This document shows, one piece after another, positions 9,955 to 19,499 of a DNA stretch of 64,000 bases. The stretch is from Lasiosphaeria ovina (taxonomy: Eukaryota; Ascomycota; Sordariomycetes; Sordariales; Lasiosphaeriaceae), in NCBI GenBank assembly GCA_033439765.1, contig JAULSN010000017.1, positions 186,001 to 250,000 on the forward strand, given 5' to 3'. The first letter of the stretch is position 1; every line of letters starts with the position of its first letter. Under the pieces are notes generated by a model, which saw only the letters and a list, made by a program, of their open reading frames with translations, was not told the origin of the DNA and did no database searches. The position numbers and the translations under genes were made by a program.

Positions 9955-10290
9955 TGGGGAGCACACCATGCCTCGCCCTCCCCCTTCTTCGCTCGGTCCA
10001 TCATCGTCTGCTTCTTCATCGTCGTCTTCTTCGTCGTCTTCTGCTTCTGCCGCCGGCGCCGCCTCCTCCACGGCCATATCGAAGAAGCCATCCGCCGCAT
10101 TGCTCTCGTCAAATCCCACTCCCACTCCTCCCGCACCATCCCAGATATTATCACCATCACCACGACCTTCTTCTTCTTCTTATCCAAGCATCGTGTCCAC
10201 CAGTGTACAGTCCAAAGGGGCGGCGGCGGCGGCGGCATCTTCTTCTCCTTCTTCGGCCACCTCGCAATGCGCCCCCTCCTCAGGACTGAG
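9826..10290 (-). repeat. GPSEEGGG module, copy near 10 kb
   Basis: The minus strand encodes, in one frame, DGFFDMAVEEAAPAAEAEDD, an acidic run, DDDGPSEEGGGRGMVCSPA, a CAG-repeat Ala run and a stop. The same peptide order recurs at 28.8 kb (minus) and 30.3-30.6 kb (plus). GGCATGGTGTGCTCCCCAGC and CACAGCTGGCTGGCTGC are shared DNA landmarks. Coding status is unknown: the peptide similarity may simply reflect nucleotide repetition. Confidence 0.45.
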
Positions 10291-11170
10291 GGTCCCTCCT
10301 CCTCCTCCGTGCCGCGCAGACGTCTCTGCAAAGCCCACACCACCACCTGGGGAGCGCACGATGTCGATGTCACTTGCTGTTGTCGTCGTCGTCGGAGCTT
10401 GCCGTAATGCTGCCGCTGCTGCTGCTGCGTCTGCGTCTGCGCTGCGTGGATGGTGGTGGTGACCTGCTGATGCTGATGCACAGGAAGCCGGTGCGCGGGT
10501 CCGCGAGCGCCGCGATGATGGGGCCAGGCGCCGCGACGGGCAGCCCCGCCGGCGAGGCATTCCATGAACAGTCGCAGTCCGTTCAGTGGCTGCGGCTGCG
10601 GCTGCGGCTGCGGCTGCGGCTGCGGCTGCTGTGGGGAGAGTGTCGACGGGGTCGTCGACAAGCGCCCAGCCAAACGCGGCCAGGTAGTCGGCCCGCGCGC
10701 CGCGACGATGCCCCAAATGGCACGCCGCCGCGTCGGTCCACCTCTAGAGCGACGCGTCCTCGGCCGCCAGCAGCGCCCGGATCGTCGAGTGCACGCCGCA
10801 CAGAAAGTGTCATGGCCCGTTCAGGGGCTTCAGGGGAAGGCGTCACGTGAGGTGCACGTGACCCGTGTTGATACCCGCTACAGGGGTAGGGGAGGACCAC
10901 CAGGGCTCAGGAACGCACGGGCTCTCGACCGTGCGTACTTGAGGAGGATCGGGCTCGCAGAGATTTTGCTGCGGGCCAGAGATTAGTGCTGCACGCAATG
11001 GCCACCTAATCTTTTGTTGCCTCTGCCACTTTTCACACTCTTGTGCCAAAGACCCTTACAGAAAGTCCCACTCCGCGTGGCACGGGTCCGCCCGCCACAG
11101 CGCCGTCAGAAACGGCGACCGCGGCTTTTGCGGGAGCGCAGCGAAGAGCGGCGAGCAGTATGCTAGTGCG
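10180..11170 (-). pseudogene. Unrecognised ORF interrupted by a solo LTR
   Basis: On the minus strand a frame upstream of the LTR at 10,808-11,060 reads FLTALWRADPCHAEWDF; after the LTR it continues LCGVHSTIRALLAAEDASL, then a stop and RWTDAAACHLGHRRGARADY, LAAFGWALVDDPVDTLPT and a (GGCTGC)n-encoded Ala run. The sequence resumes across the element once one copy of the 5-bp target duplication is removed, so the LTR landed in a pre-existing gene. I do not recognise the family. The nonsense codon at about 10,748 and the later frame changes show it is dead. Confidence 0.45.
10808..11060 (+). mobile_element. Solo LTR, TGTCATGG family, copy 1
   Basis: A 253-bp element begins TGTCATGGCC and ends CCCTTACA (TG...CA), flanked on both sides by GAAAG (10,803-10,807 and 11,061-11,065), a 5-bp target-site duplication. 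An inverted copy lies at 41,385-41,635. It contains paired CACGTGA-type palindromes (GTCACGTGAGGTGCACGTGA). With no internal region it is a solo LTR left by LTR-LTR recombination of a retrotransposon not otherwise present here. Confidence 0.85.
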
Positions 11171-11203
11171 CCGTGCGGTGCGGTGCCGTGTGTCAGTCAG
11201 TCT

Positions 11204-11226
11204 TGTGTGTGTGTGTGTGTGTGTGT
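11204..11226. repeat. (TG)n microsatellite
   Basis: About eleven TG units. It sits between the solo LTR and the copia relic, and no gene is associated. Confidence 0.8.
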
Positions 11227-11417
11227 TTCTTCTTGGGTTGTGTTTTGTCGCAGAACGTAACCACTGCGCCATACAGCCGAAAGTGAAATTCTACTACTAA
11301 TTAGCTGCAGAGCTAACAATGCTATATATATCTTTTTGACACACCCCCCAGGCTTCAAGGACTCCTCGTAACTAAAGGCTATATATAGTTCTCGGATACA
11401 TCACCTAGCCGCGGCTC

Positions 11418-12975
11418 TCATGCTTGGATACAACGCTGACTGATGGGGTTGCATTGAATGACAGGTAGGTTGTACTTGACTGTGAGCTGAATCCTGACCT
11501 TGTTCTTTTCTAACGTGCCGTACCGGATCGTGTTGTCAAGCCCCGCAAGCCAGAACTTGGCCTTCTGGTTGAGGACCGTACCCGAGACGATGTTGACGTG
11601 GAAACCCGGCATGGCGGCCGTATCCTCGAGGGTCAGATCAACCGTGTTCTTTCCGTTCGGACCGTTGAGGGCGTTCTTGATGACCCAGGTGCCTCTGCCT
11701 TGAATGGCCAGGCAGCTATCGCCGACCTGTATGAAAGTCGTCTGCAGAGGGCGTGAACGTGCCGGGCTTCAGTGCAGCCTTGGAGTTGACACTGTGGATG
11801 GAAGCGCCTGTATCGAAGATGATGGACCGTGAGAGAGGGTGAGGGCCGTAGTTGATCGCGTTGACCGCGGAAACAACTACTGCGACCGAGTTCTTCGGCC
11901 AGCTTTCTTCCTCGCCTGCGCTGCTCTTGATCTTCTGACCCAGGTCTTTCCACTCAGGCTTCTTCAGTTCCTCACGGGCGTAGTCCAGCCTTCTCTTGGG
12001 GGTACTGTACCTGCCTTTCTTCCCTGTGATGATCGCCTCCAGGGCCCAGCACTTGTCTGGCTTATGGAAAGCAGGGTCAGGTCGACAAGGGCATGTGTAG
12101 GTTGGTCGATCGCCTTCCTGCTTGCCGTTGAAGGTGGCGGTGGTGGCGAAAGCGCTGTTGTTGCTGTTCTTCCCTGACTGGGCCTCACAGGTCATTCTGA
12201 ACATGTTGGCGTAGTGGGGCAGGTCTTGTTGTGCAGTACCTGATATCTCGGCTTCCACGGTCTTGATCATCATGGTGCTCTTCCAGTTGGCGTCGTATGA
12301 TCCTGCCGCCCTGAAGAAGTCCTTTAGTGCCAGGGTGCCCTTGATTTCGTCGATATCGAGCCTAACTGCTTCGCTGTATGCTTCTTGCCACTGGAGCAGC
12401 CACTTGGCGGGTGAGAGCGACTTGCCTGGCTTCTTGAGGACGGCCCGGTAGGTCTCGCGGGCTCTTTCAACCTCTTCTTCCGTTGAGACCGAAACCGGGG
12501 TATGAAGCTTCTTGACGATGGCCTTCATGGTCGCATTTTTAGGCTCAGCGAGGTCAGCGTACTGGGCAGTAGTGCTGGTGCGAATCCATTCCTTGACCTC
12601 TCGAATGAGGTCCCTTTGCTTGTCGTAGGCCTTGTTAACGCGGTCCTGTTCGGCTTCAAACGGGCGCCAGGCCTACATCTGCTAGGCTATTGCGTTATCG
12701 ACCAGGTCGAGTTTTTCTTCAGCGGTCCGGGGCGTTGCTTGAGGGTAGCGACGATCGAGGAAGCCTTCGTAGGTACAGGGGACGGCCTTCGCGAGCGGGG
12801 CCCAGTTGTCGGTATTGATGTCAACTGCTTCGCTGAGGGTCCCTGTCGCCAGCGACCTTCTCGAGAGCAGTGTACCATCCGGGCCATTCTGACGGGCGCG
12901 TCAGAACGGGCTTGTATGCGGTGGTGGCTATAGTTGACGAAGCAATTGTCGATTCGGACAAGATTGAACGGCTTG
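11418..12975 (-). pseudogene. Ty1/copia gag and protease start, decayed
   Basis: The minus strand reads PSEWPGWYTALEKVAGD, TLSEAVDINTDNWAPLAKAV, then after two stops FEAEQDRVNKAYDKQRDLIR and KEWIRTSTTAQYADL. A long open frame (12,528-11,716) follows with gag helices (SLSPAKWLLQWQEAYSEAVR) and a Cys/His knuckle-like CPCRPDPAFHKPDKCW. Next comes the aspartic protease motif FDTGASIHSVNS. A one-base shift at about 11,710 is needed to continue QVGDSCLAIQGRGTWVIK to the stop at 11,418. No integrase or reverse transcriptase follows. It is an internally deleted, multiply broken copy; the DTGAS active site itself is intact. Confidence 0.8.
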
Positions 12976-13428
12976 GCCAAGAGGCCGATGTAAGTCTCGG
13001 GCGAGAAAAGCCTCGTTCGCGAGCAGATGGGCTGGATACAACTTCTGCTATTACCCGGGCGGGCAGGCTACATGCGGCTGTTTCGTCTGCCGGTGTAGTT
13101 AACAGACGTGCTTCGCATCTAAATGTCTTGCTATTCGCGTTCGACTAACAAGCTGAGGCGAAAATAAGTTGATCTCAAAGACTTGTTCCAAGAGTGAGAG
13201 TGGTGCTGCGCTTCCCGAGAGCGAAACTCGCCGTAAACCTCGGCGTGAACGAAGAGGAGGCAGAGACGGACCTCGAAAGTCCCAGCCTCCCTCTCCATCG
13301 CTCAGTCTTTTCACCTTTGGTGAACTGCTTCAGGCCGGGCGAGCGAGAATCTCTGGCAATTTCGGCGCTTATGCCGTGTGCCCACAGAGCCTGGACGAGC
13401 TCTATACTCTATACCCGAAGACGGCAGA

Positions 13429-13785
13429 ATGGGACGATCTCCAGTGGCTGCTGCAGGAGGACGACGAGGACCAGCAGCAGCTGTCTTGGCACTGCTGCTG
13501 TCTTTCGCGGCGGCTCCCGCGCTCGCTGCCGAGGCCGCGGTGGAGCTGTACCGTCAGTGCGGCGGCATTGGCTACACGGGCCCGCCCACTTGCGCAACCG
13601 GCGCCACCTGCATGGCGCGGAACGACTGGTACCGCGACACGCGGAGCATGTTGGAGGTGTGGCACGTCCCGGCAGCATCCGGCAGCAGCAGCCGCCTCGC
13701 GCTAGCGAAGAACGCGTGCATCCCGTCTCTCGGCTCGGCTAGTACAGGCGACGCGGCAGGGACGGCCGAAAGCAACGGGACATAG
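13429..13785 (+). CDS. Small secreted protein with a degenerate CBM1
   Basis: ATG at 13429 opens a basic start, a hydrophobic core ([18 protein letters not shown]) and a likely signal-peptidase site near residue 33. A fungal type-1 cellulose-binding module follows at residues 40-68: [20 protein letters not shown] then CMARNDWY. Three of the four CBM1 cysteines are present (44, 55, 61). The final Cys, normally in YYSQC, is replaced by WYRDT, so one disulphide is missing. After the module a Ser/Ala linker leads to a stop at residue 118, and no glycoside hydrolase domain is attached. It could be the 5' piece of a cellulase gene or a truncated CBM1 protein. An in-frame upstream ATG at 13378 exists but would bury the signal peptide. 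Confidence 0.6.
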   Translation: MGRSPVAAAGGRRGPAAAVLALLLSFAAAPALAAEAAVELYRQCGGIGYTGPPTCATGATCMARNDWYRDTRSMLEVWHVPAASGSSSRLALAKNACIPSLGSASTGDAAGTAESNGT

Positions 13786-13796
13786 CAGCAGCAACC

Positions 13797-13947
13797 CGGG
13801 CCCTTCTTCCAGTGGCGCGGCCCCGTGCTGCTGCTGGCCATGACGCGGCCGACGGGGTTCATGGTCGACCCCGGCGCGTACCGCGACCCCACGCTGCAGG
13901 ACTATCGTGATGCTGTCGATTTTGTGCTCGACTACGGATGGCGCTGA
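13797..13947 (+). pseudogene. Short unidentified coding remnant
   Basis: A plus frame with consistent protein-like composition reads GPFFQWRGPVLLLAMTRPTG then FMVDPGAYRDPTLQDYRDAV and ends DFVLDYGWR and a stop. It directly follows the CBM1 ORF in a different frame. I do not recognise the family. It may be the tail of a different captured gene. Confidence 0.35.
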
Positions 13948-14384
13948 TGATAGTCGGGATCCCAATTGTCGTCCGGCTAAGGTAAATTTAACTTGGTTAA
14001 ATTGGGGAGCGGGAGGCCGCATGTGTTGCCGCGGATCCATCCCTTCGCCTCGGCCACTCTGAGAATTCCCTGGAAGGCCAGTCTACACCTTCCTGGCGAC
14101 CCTCCTATATATGGAATTACATCTATTAAACGATAAAGAGGACTACTGGGCTAAATCTCCTGCAAAGGCCGTCCATTTCATCACCCGGCTCATTTCCCGA
14201 TAATGATTTGAACCCATTTTCGCACATTTCCGACCGTGGAACCCGCACACCGAAGACCTCAAAGAACCACGCCACTCTCGCCGCGTTAACCACATTTCTC
14301 CCCACCTCCAACAGGTCTCTAGGCCATTGTTTACGCCGGGGACTCTCGTCAAAATAGATGAATATATGGTGAAGTTCACAGGTA

Positions 14385-14890
14385 GGCACAATGCCTGTGT
14401 GACGCTCGCATCGAGATCGTCTGCAATCTTTTCGTCGTCAAGCTGAAGCACGCCCCTTACCCGGGTCGAGAGCAGATCCATTACGAATAGCTCAACGGCG
14501 TGCTTGTCGTCTTTGCCAACGAGCTGGTTCGCGGCTTCCCGGAAGGGGGCTTGCGGTAGAATCTCGAGAGATTGCTGGGCAAAGAATTCCTGCACAAGCG
14601 TATCGACCTTGACGGTGTCGACCGAGCCCTTAGCTTCTGTGACGCCCTCCGGTAGATTTGTAGCATCCTTGGCCTTTCCTGCGCCTTGTTAACCCCGTCC
14701 TAGGACATTTACTTCGCGGCTGATGGCGTAGCTTACTAGTAGTTCCTGTTTTCTTGCGATAGAAGTATACTACGTCGTTCTGGTTCGCAACTTTGCCTGC
14801 GAAGCGGTTGGAAGGGCGTTGTGGATTTTCCACCTCGAACTTGGCCCCTTCGGGAGCGGTATATTCTACCTCGAGCCGAATAGCCCCATC
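14385..14890 (-). pseudogene. Internal fragment of an MRE11-like nuclease gene
   Basis: Minus-strand frames read [20 protein letters not shown] (across a stop), [20 protein letters not shown] and RKKTGTT. After a gap with stops come TVKVDTLVQEFFAQQSLEIL, PQAPFREAANQLVGKDDKHA and VELFVMDLLSTRVRGVLQLD. This order matches the Mre11 DNA-binding (capping) domain: EVENPQRxSNRFxGKVANxNDVVxFYRKK, then VDxLVxEFLxxQSLxILPQxPFxDAVNQFVxKDDKHAxExFV. The N-terminal phosphoesterase domain and the C-terminus are absent, and several stops and frameshifts are present. The real MRE11 gene, needed for double-strand break repair, must be elsewhere. Confidence 0.75.
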
Positions 14891-15069
14891 CCCGGGTCCT
14901 CGTGGTTGAACAGGCCTTCTTCAGCAGAACTATCAATATAATATATAATCAGACTCATATGGTGGAATTCAGACTGTCCCCGTGGCCTGCCTAATCCATG
15001 TTCGCTTCAGGCTCCGTCTTCTCCCTATTCGTGACAGTGTACCCATTAACCTCGATAGTGATCCAGTAG

Positions 15070-16830
15070 CTTTTTGATGCCCAGGTTCGCAACCCGGGTA
15101 CTCGCGGTGCTTGTCTCGCTGCGACCATGTTATGGCAAGCCCATTCCACGCGGGTTCAAGGTCTGGGTTGCCGCCGTGGAAGGATATTTTTTTTGGCGTG
15201 GTTGTGGCATGTCAACAACAGAGGCCCGGTCGGCGTTCCGTACCCGAACAATGCTGGCCCGCATCCCCGGCGTCCTCGATCTGCCGGCCAAAACAATAGG
15301 GAAGAATACAAGAGGGAATTGAAGGCCCTGTCGGACACTGCCCAGGTCGTCGTCGCCCTGGCCCTGCTGCTCCTCCCTCGACAACCTTACCACTTCATCC
15401 TTGACAACCATTTCAACGGCCAAAAGCCGCTTCTTTTGTCACGCAAGCACCTGGCCGTCGGCTGTATCGGGCGGGACCGCACGAGAAAACAGCGGCACTT
15501 TCAAGGACTTCAAGGCCAGAAAGTGGTGTTGACGCAGTGTGATTCCTGCCCAGTACTCTGAATGTTAAAGTGAAGAAACTCAACCAAGCGCGGGTAAACG
15601 GCGGGAGTAACTACGACTCAACAATTTTGCATTGGCCGAGTCACTGTACCGGTGGAAGCAATTGAGAAGTTTATGGGCATAGATTCTGGATCACTGGTAT
15701 CATGTAGCAGTAGTTACAACTCCCCTTCCCTGACCAGATCCTCCACTAATTCCCACCCACCCTACTCGTCCATCTCCGGCTGCTCCTGGGTATCCCAGCC
15801 AGCTGGGTCCTGCTCTCTCATCCCGAGGCAACACGTGACATCCTCCCAAGGCGGCCGTATACAACGCGGCCTGTGGCGGCAGTCGAGCAGGACGTGCCCA
15901 TGATCTGGGCACATGATGGTCCCAGGTCCCAGGGCATCCCTTCCTGGCGTTGTTTGCAGCTGGGGTCGGTCTCGTCCGCAATGTGTGCCGGGTTGAAGGA
16001 AGCAATTCCTCACGTCACACAGACGGGAGGCCTGGTGCCGAGGTGCCGCGCCTGTGTGGGCGACGAAGGCGACGATGTGCAGGAGGAACGCCGTTTGCGA
16101 CTTTCTTCTAGATCAAGAAAAAAGACAAAGACAGGAGAACGGACTCGGCGCCTTGGGATACAGTAAAAACAGCTCTAACGCCTGACGGCCTAATAAACCA
16201 GTTCGCTGGGAAGGACAACGCCTTGGCCCTCTTTTATTCTCCTGTTCTGACTGGCGATGAAGAGTGGTTGCTTCGTTGGCGAAAGAAACCACAAACAAAG
16301 ACCGCCAAGGTCTTTTTTGGTGATGCCTGGAGCAAAGAGGTCCCTGTGCCTGTATTTGGTGATCTCTACAACTAACTCAAAGGTGGTGTTGATGGAAGGA
16401 CTCAAATGCGCGCTCAGTAGCTTCTATTTACAACGGCATTTTCCTGGCCCTCTGAAGTGGTCGCGCTTCCTCGACCTGGCTGACTGGAAGAGGGAGATTT
16501 ACACGGCTTTGTTCGAAGGACACAGCTCTGTGAGCCACGCTCTCGAAAGGAGGTTTTCTTCTAATGATGAGGCTCTCGCAACGAGGGTCCCTCCCTGTCA
16601 AACAGCATCACAGGGTAAACAGAGGCAAAAAACCTGACTGTCAGGCCTGCCGAGGAAGGTCCTGGAAAGGCCCTGCAACCGCCCTGCGTGGCCTGGTTCC
16701 CTTACCAACTGCGGCTCTGGACAGCCTCAGCGGTCGGCAGCGCAAGACAACACACTTCGGCTGTCAACAACGCCGTGTGGCACTCTGTGATACTAATATG
16801 TACTGGTACAAGTGGCACGTCGAAAATTAG
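15070..16830 (+). pseudogene. Decayed piggyBac-type (DDE_Tnp_1_7) transposase
   Basis: Pieces appear in the expected order but in shifting frames. YGKPIPRGFKVWVAAVEGYF opens it (15,130-15,190). KALSDTAQVVVALALLLLPR leads into PYHFILDNHFNGQKPLLLSR (15,325-15,440), the strand carrying the second catalytic Asp. KTAKVFFGDAWSKEVPVPVF follows at about 16,295-16,355. A Cys-rich end gives DCQACRGRS, FGCQQRRVALCDT and YWYKWH (16,640-16,820), like the C-terminal zinc-binding tail of fungal piggyBac transposases. Multiple frameshifts and stops make it inactive. TTAA-flanked termini were not found. Confidence 0.65.
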
Positions 16831-16934
16831 GTGCAAAAATTGACTTTTGCTTGTACCTGTACAACACCGCTTCTTCCTAAGCCATCATTGGGCCCATCAG
16901 CTGATATGGAGACGCCACAGGAAGGGAAAACGCG

Positions 16935-17195
16935 AACTCGGTGCGATCAGCTCGTCCCACTCGGCCGCCGCGAGGGTCTACTGCTGGAGGCTGGCGTCCT
17001 AGCGCGACCCGGGTTTCTTGCCTAGCTCCAGCTCCAGCTCCAGCTCCAGCTCTAGCTCTAGCTCCAGCTCCAGCTCCAGCCCTAGCTCCAGCTCCAGCCC
17101 CAGCTCCAGCTCCAGCCCCAGATCCAGCCCTACCTCCAGCTCCACCTCTAGCTCCACCCACAGCCGATACTTCCTTCGCTGCGCCTGCAACATGG
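16935..17195 (-). pseudogene. Myb/SANT-like family copy with a (CTCCAG)n expansion in the domain
   Basis: On the minus strand MLQAQRRKYRLWVELE enters a long E-L repeat encoded by about 20 CTCCAG/CTCTAG hexamers (17,023-17,160). It then resumes as GKKPGSR, stop, DASLQQ, stop, TLAAAEWDELIAP, the normal end of the Myb-like domain. In intact relatives a single LELGKKPG stands here, so the Leu-Glu codons have expanded. The N-terminal half of the domain is replaced by unrelated sequence at 17,200-17,413, the exon-1 donor is lost (ATCGCACCG instead of GCAGTAAG), and no exon 2 follows. Confidence 0.7.
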
Positions 17196-17490
17196 TGTGG
17201 AAGATGGTGTCCGAGATAGTTTCTGGTCTCGATGGCGGTCAGCTGGCTCCCGATGAACGCGATCCCTTCGCACAGCTCCTCGGCGCGCTCCGCATCTCGG
17301 TCGGCCACCGCCGCAGCCCGCCGCGCCTCGAGCACGCTGATGCCGCCGACCAACAAAGTGTAGCGAATCGAGCCGCGCCGCTGCTCCCGCACGAACAGCA
17401 CCACGTTGAGCATGGGGTCGCACGGGGTGTGGGGGCTGGACGGCTACCAGTTCCTCCCCTTCCTCCTCGGCGCCAGCCAGCTGCTGCACC
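17170..17490 (-). other. Unrecognised protein-like fragment fused to the Myb copy
   Basis: The minus frame reads [60 protein letters not shown], then AIETRN before joining the Myb-like fragment. Composition looks like real coding sequence (alternating helix and hydrophobic pattern), but I cannot name a family. It has no start or stop of its own, so it is probably a captured exon piece. Confidence 0.35.
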
Positions 17491-17734
17491 ACCCCTTCAT
17501 CACCCCGCGCGTGGAAAGAAGGTGGAAGACCATGTCCGAGAAGGTTTCGGTTTTAGATCTGTCTAGGCATCACATGCCGTTCAAATATTTTGACTTTTGC
17601 TGTGCATGAGTTAGACATTGATCTTGTATGGCGCTATCAACCACTGTTTTAGCTTTTTCTGGGCATGTGCCAAATTTCGATCTTTAAAGCGCGACCGTCC
17701 CTCCTTTCCCCTTTTAAGAGAGTCACGCACACGC

Positions 17735-17880
17735 GCACCTACACACACACACACACACACATATACACACGACACACATACATATACACACAACAACACA
17801 CATACACATACACGACACATCTACACACACACACACGACACATATACACACACATACGACACACACACACAACTCACAAT
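17735..17880. repeat. CA-rich compound microsatellite
   Basis: ACAC tracts are interspersed with ATACACACGACACAT-like units. It lies in an intergenic stretch. Confidence 0.8.
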
Positions 17881-18107
17881 CGTCGCGCGAATCACGCATA
17901 AAAATGCCACTAAAGACCGACGACCAGTTTATAGCAAGCCTTACGAGGAGCCAGAAGATCCGGCTTATAGACCGAGGCCGCGTGCTAGGCCGTGTGGGAG
18001 GGCCTGGCCGGCGTCGAGGCCCAGGTCCGGACCGGGGGGCGGGCGGCGGCGGCGCGCGCCCACCCCGGCCCCCACGTAGGCATGGGCCCGCTGAGCCTGG
18101 GAACAAG

Positions 18108-18672
18108 TCAGCACGGGCTCCGTCGCGGAAAGAGAAGGGAAAAGATATAGGAAGATAATACAAACTTTATCATGTAGCCATGCCCTTGTAGAAAGTTGCT
18201 ATTGTTATGGGCAGCGGGAGCGTTCATAACGGCTTCGTCTTCTTCCAGCGGCGTCGTGTCCTGGCCATTGTCGAGCCTGGGACGCTTTGCGGCGGGTTGC
18301 TCGTCGTGATCGTAATAATCCTCAAGGCTGGGGTCCACGGCTATATCGTCATACACGGGTGTCTGTTCCTCGCCCATGCTGGACGAGCCTTCGGCAGGTG
18401 ACTGCAGTGCCAGTGCCTCGCCGCCCTGGCCGACCTGCAGGCCGCCAGAGCTCGGGAGGAGGCCAGAGACATGGCCAAGAACGCCGCCAGACATCGACAT
18501 CGGCAAGCCGTGAACGCCGGGCAGGCCGTACATGTCAGCAACGGGGGCTTGGTGGGGGACCCCCGACAAGCCGGGGACGAAGGGCGAGGCGGAGGCGGAG
18601 GCGGAGGCGCTGCCTTGGCCCCCCTGAACGCCGGCGCTGCCTTGCTTCCTTGGACGACCGCGGCCGGGGCCC
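18108..18672 (-). pseudogene. C-terminal exon of an AT-hook SANT-family gene
   Basis: A minus frame from about 18,672 reads GPGRGRPRKQGSAG, a canonical AT-hook (GRGRPRK, minor-groove DNA binding). Ser/Ala repeats follow, then VPGLSGVPHQAPVADMYGLP, GVHGLPMSMSGGVLGHVSGL, an acidic VYDDIAVDPSLEDYYDHDEQ and a basic KRPRL nuclear-localisation-like motif. It stops at 18,108. DNA at 18,490-18,640 closely matches exon 2 of the SANT gene at 3.85-4.04 kb. The SANT exon is not found just upstream; instead HQ/HRLREPLHLLTNSQDRVP-like remnants in another frame precede a CCCGCAG acceptor-like site. It is an orphan second exon. Confidence 0.55.
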
Positions 18673-18785
18673 GTCCAGCTGCGGGACGCGATCCTGGCTA
18701 TTTGTCAGCAGGTGGAGCGGTTCGCGGAGTCGGTGCTCGTATAGGCGGCGAAGAAATACCATGGCCATGGTCGGGGATAAGAGAG

Positions 18786-18808
18786 GGGGGGGGGGGGGGG
18801 GGGGGGGA
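18786..18808. repeat. Poly-G tract
   Basis: A run of more than 20 G residues, a possible assembly or length-uncertain site. No gene spans it. Confidence 0.7.
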
Positions 18809-18899
18809 AATTGCGGCAGAGTTTGTGCGTCTTTCGAGGTCTTGGGGGCAGGGCACGTCCAGGCAGCTTCCCAGAGCTGGAAGACACCAACCAGCCATC

Positions 18900-19470
18900 C
18901 CGACTAAACCTCAGTCTCGTTCTACATGTCATCTATCTACTACGTAGCTACATTTAGGATATCCTTGCTACTTACTCCTTGAAGAGGTTGGGTACGCCAC
19001 TTCGAGGGAGTGGCCTTGATAGTAGTGGAGCAATAGCAGAGGTTAGTTCGTGACGTTCTCTCTACTCTCCTCGTCTAACCTTTAAAAAGGTACCACGGGA
19101 CGGGAGCCGCACCACGGACTACGAAAGCATGAAGCACTCCTCCCCTGATTAGAGTCGGAAAAGTTCACCCAGCAAGCACCACTCTTTAGCCGCCCGATAA
19201 GAGACATGGGAAGTGATGACTGAATACGTCTGCGCCTTCACACGTGCTGTCGAGTGAGACATAATAGGTTACATAGGAGTTGTCGGGAAAGATAATATGG
19301 GAGACTGTATGAAGGAGGTGGGGGAGATTATGTGAAAGACGATGTGGGAGATTGTGCGAAAGACAATGTGGGAGATTGTGTGAAAGATAATGTCCAAAAC
19401 AATTAGAAAATCTTGATACCACATCAGCGGCTCTTCTTATACACTGTCCAGACCTCACACCCCCTCCTCC
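18900..19470. other. Intergenic stretch with promoter-like end
   Basis: No ORF of note is present. At 19,320-19,400 a repeated GGGAGATTGTGTGAAAGA unit occurs on the plus strand, also seen at 25,760-25,830. Near 19,430-19,445 the minus strand has GTGTATAAGAAGAGCC, the TATA box shared by Myb/SANT-like family members. Here it points toward lower coordinates with no gene behind it. Confidence 0.55.
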
Positions 19471-19499
19471 CCCCATCACGGGCATCATATTCCAGGCGC

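Noticed and set aside
9858..10673. 271-residue minus ORF and overlapping 170-190-residue ORFs
   Set aside because: GC-rich triplet repeats keep several frames open at once; only the frame matching other module copies was kept, as a repeat.
11225..11282. tRNA gene on the minus strand (GCTGTATGGCGCAGTGGTTA start)
   Set aside because: An A-box-like start is present, but no anticodon stem, B box or T arm follows; it runs into a CA repeat.
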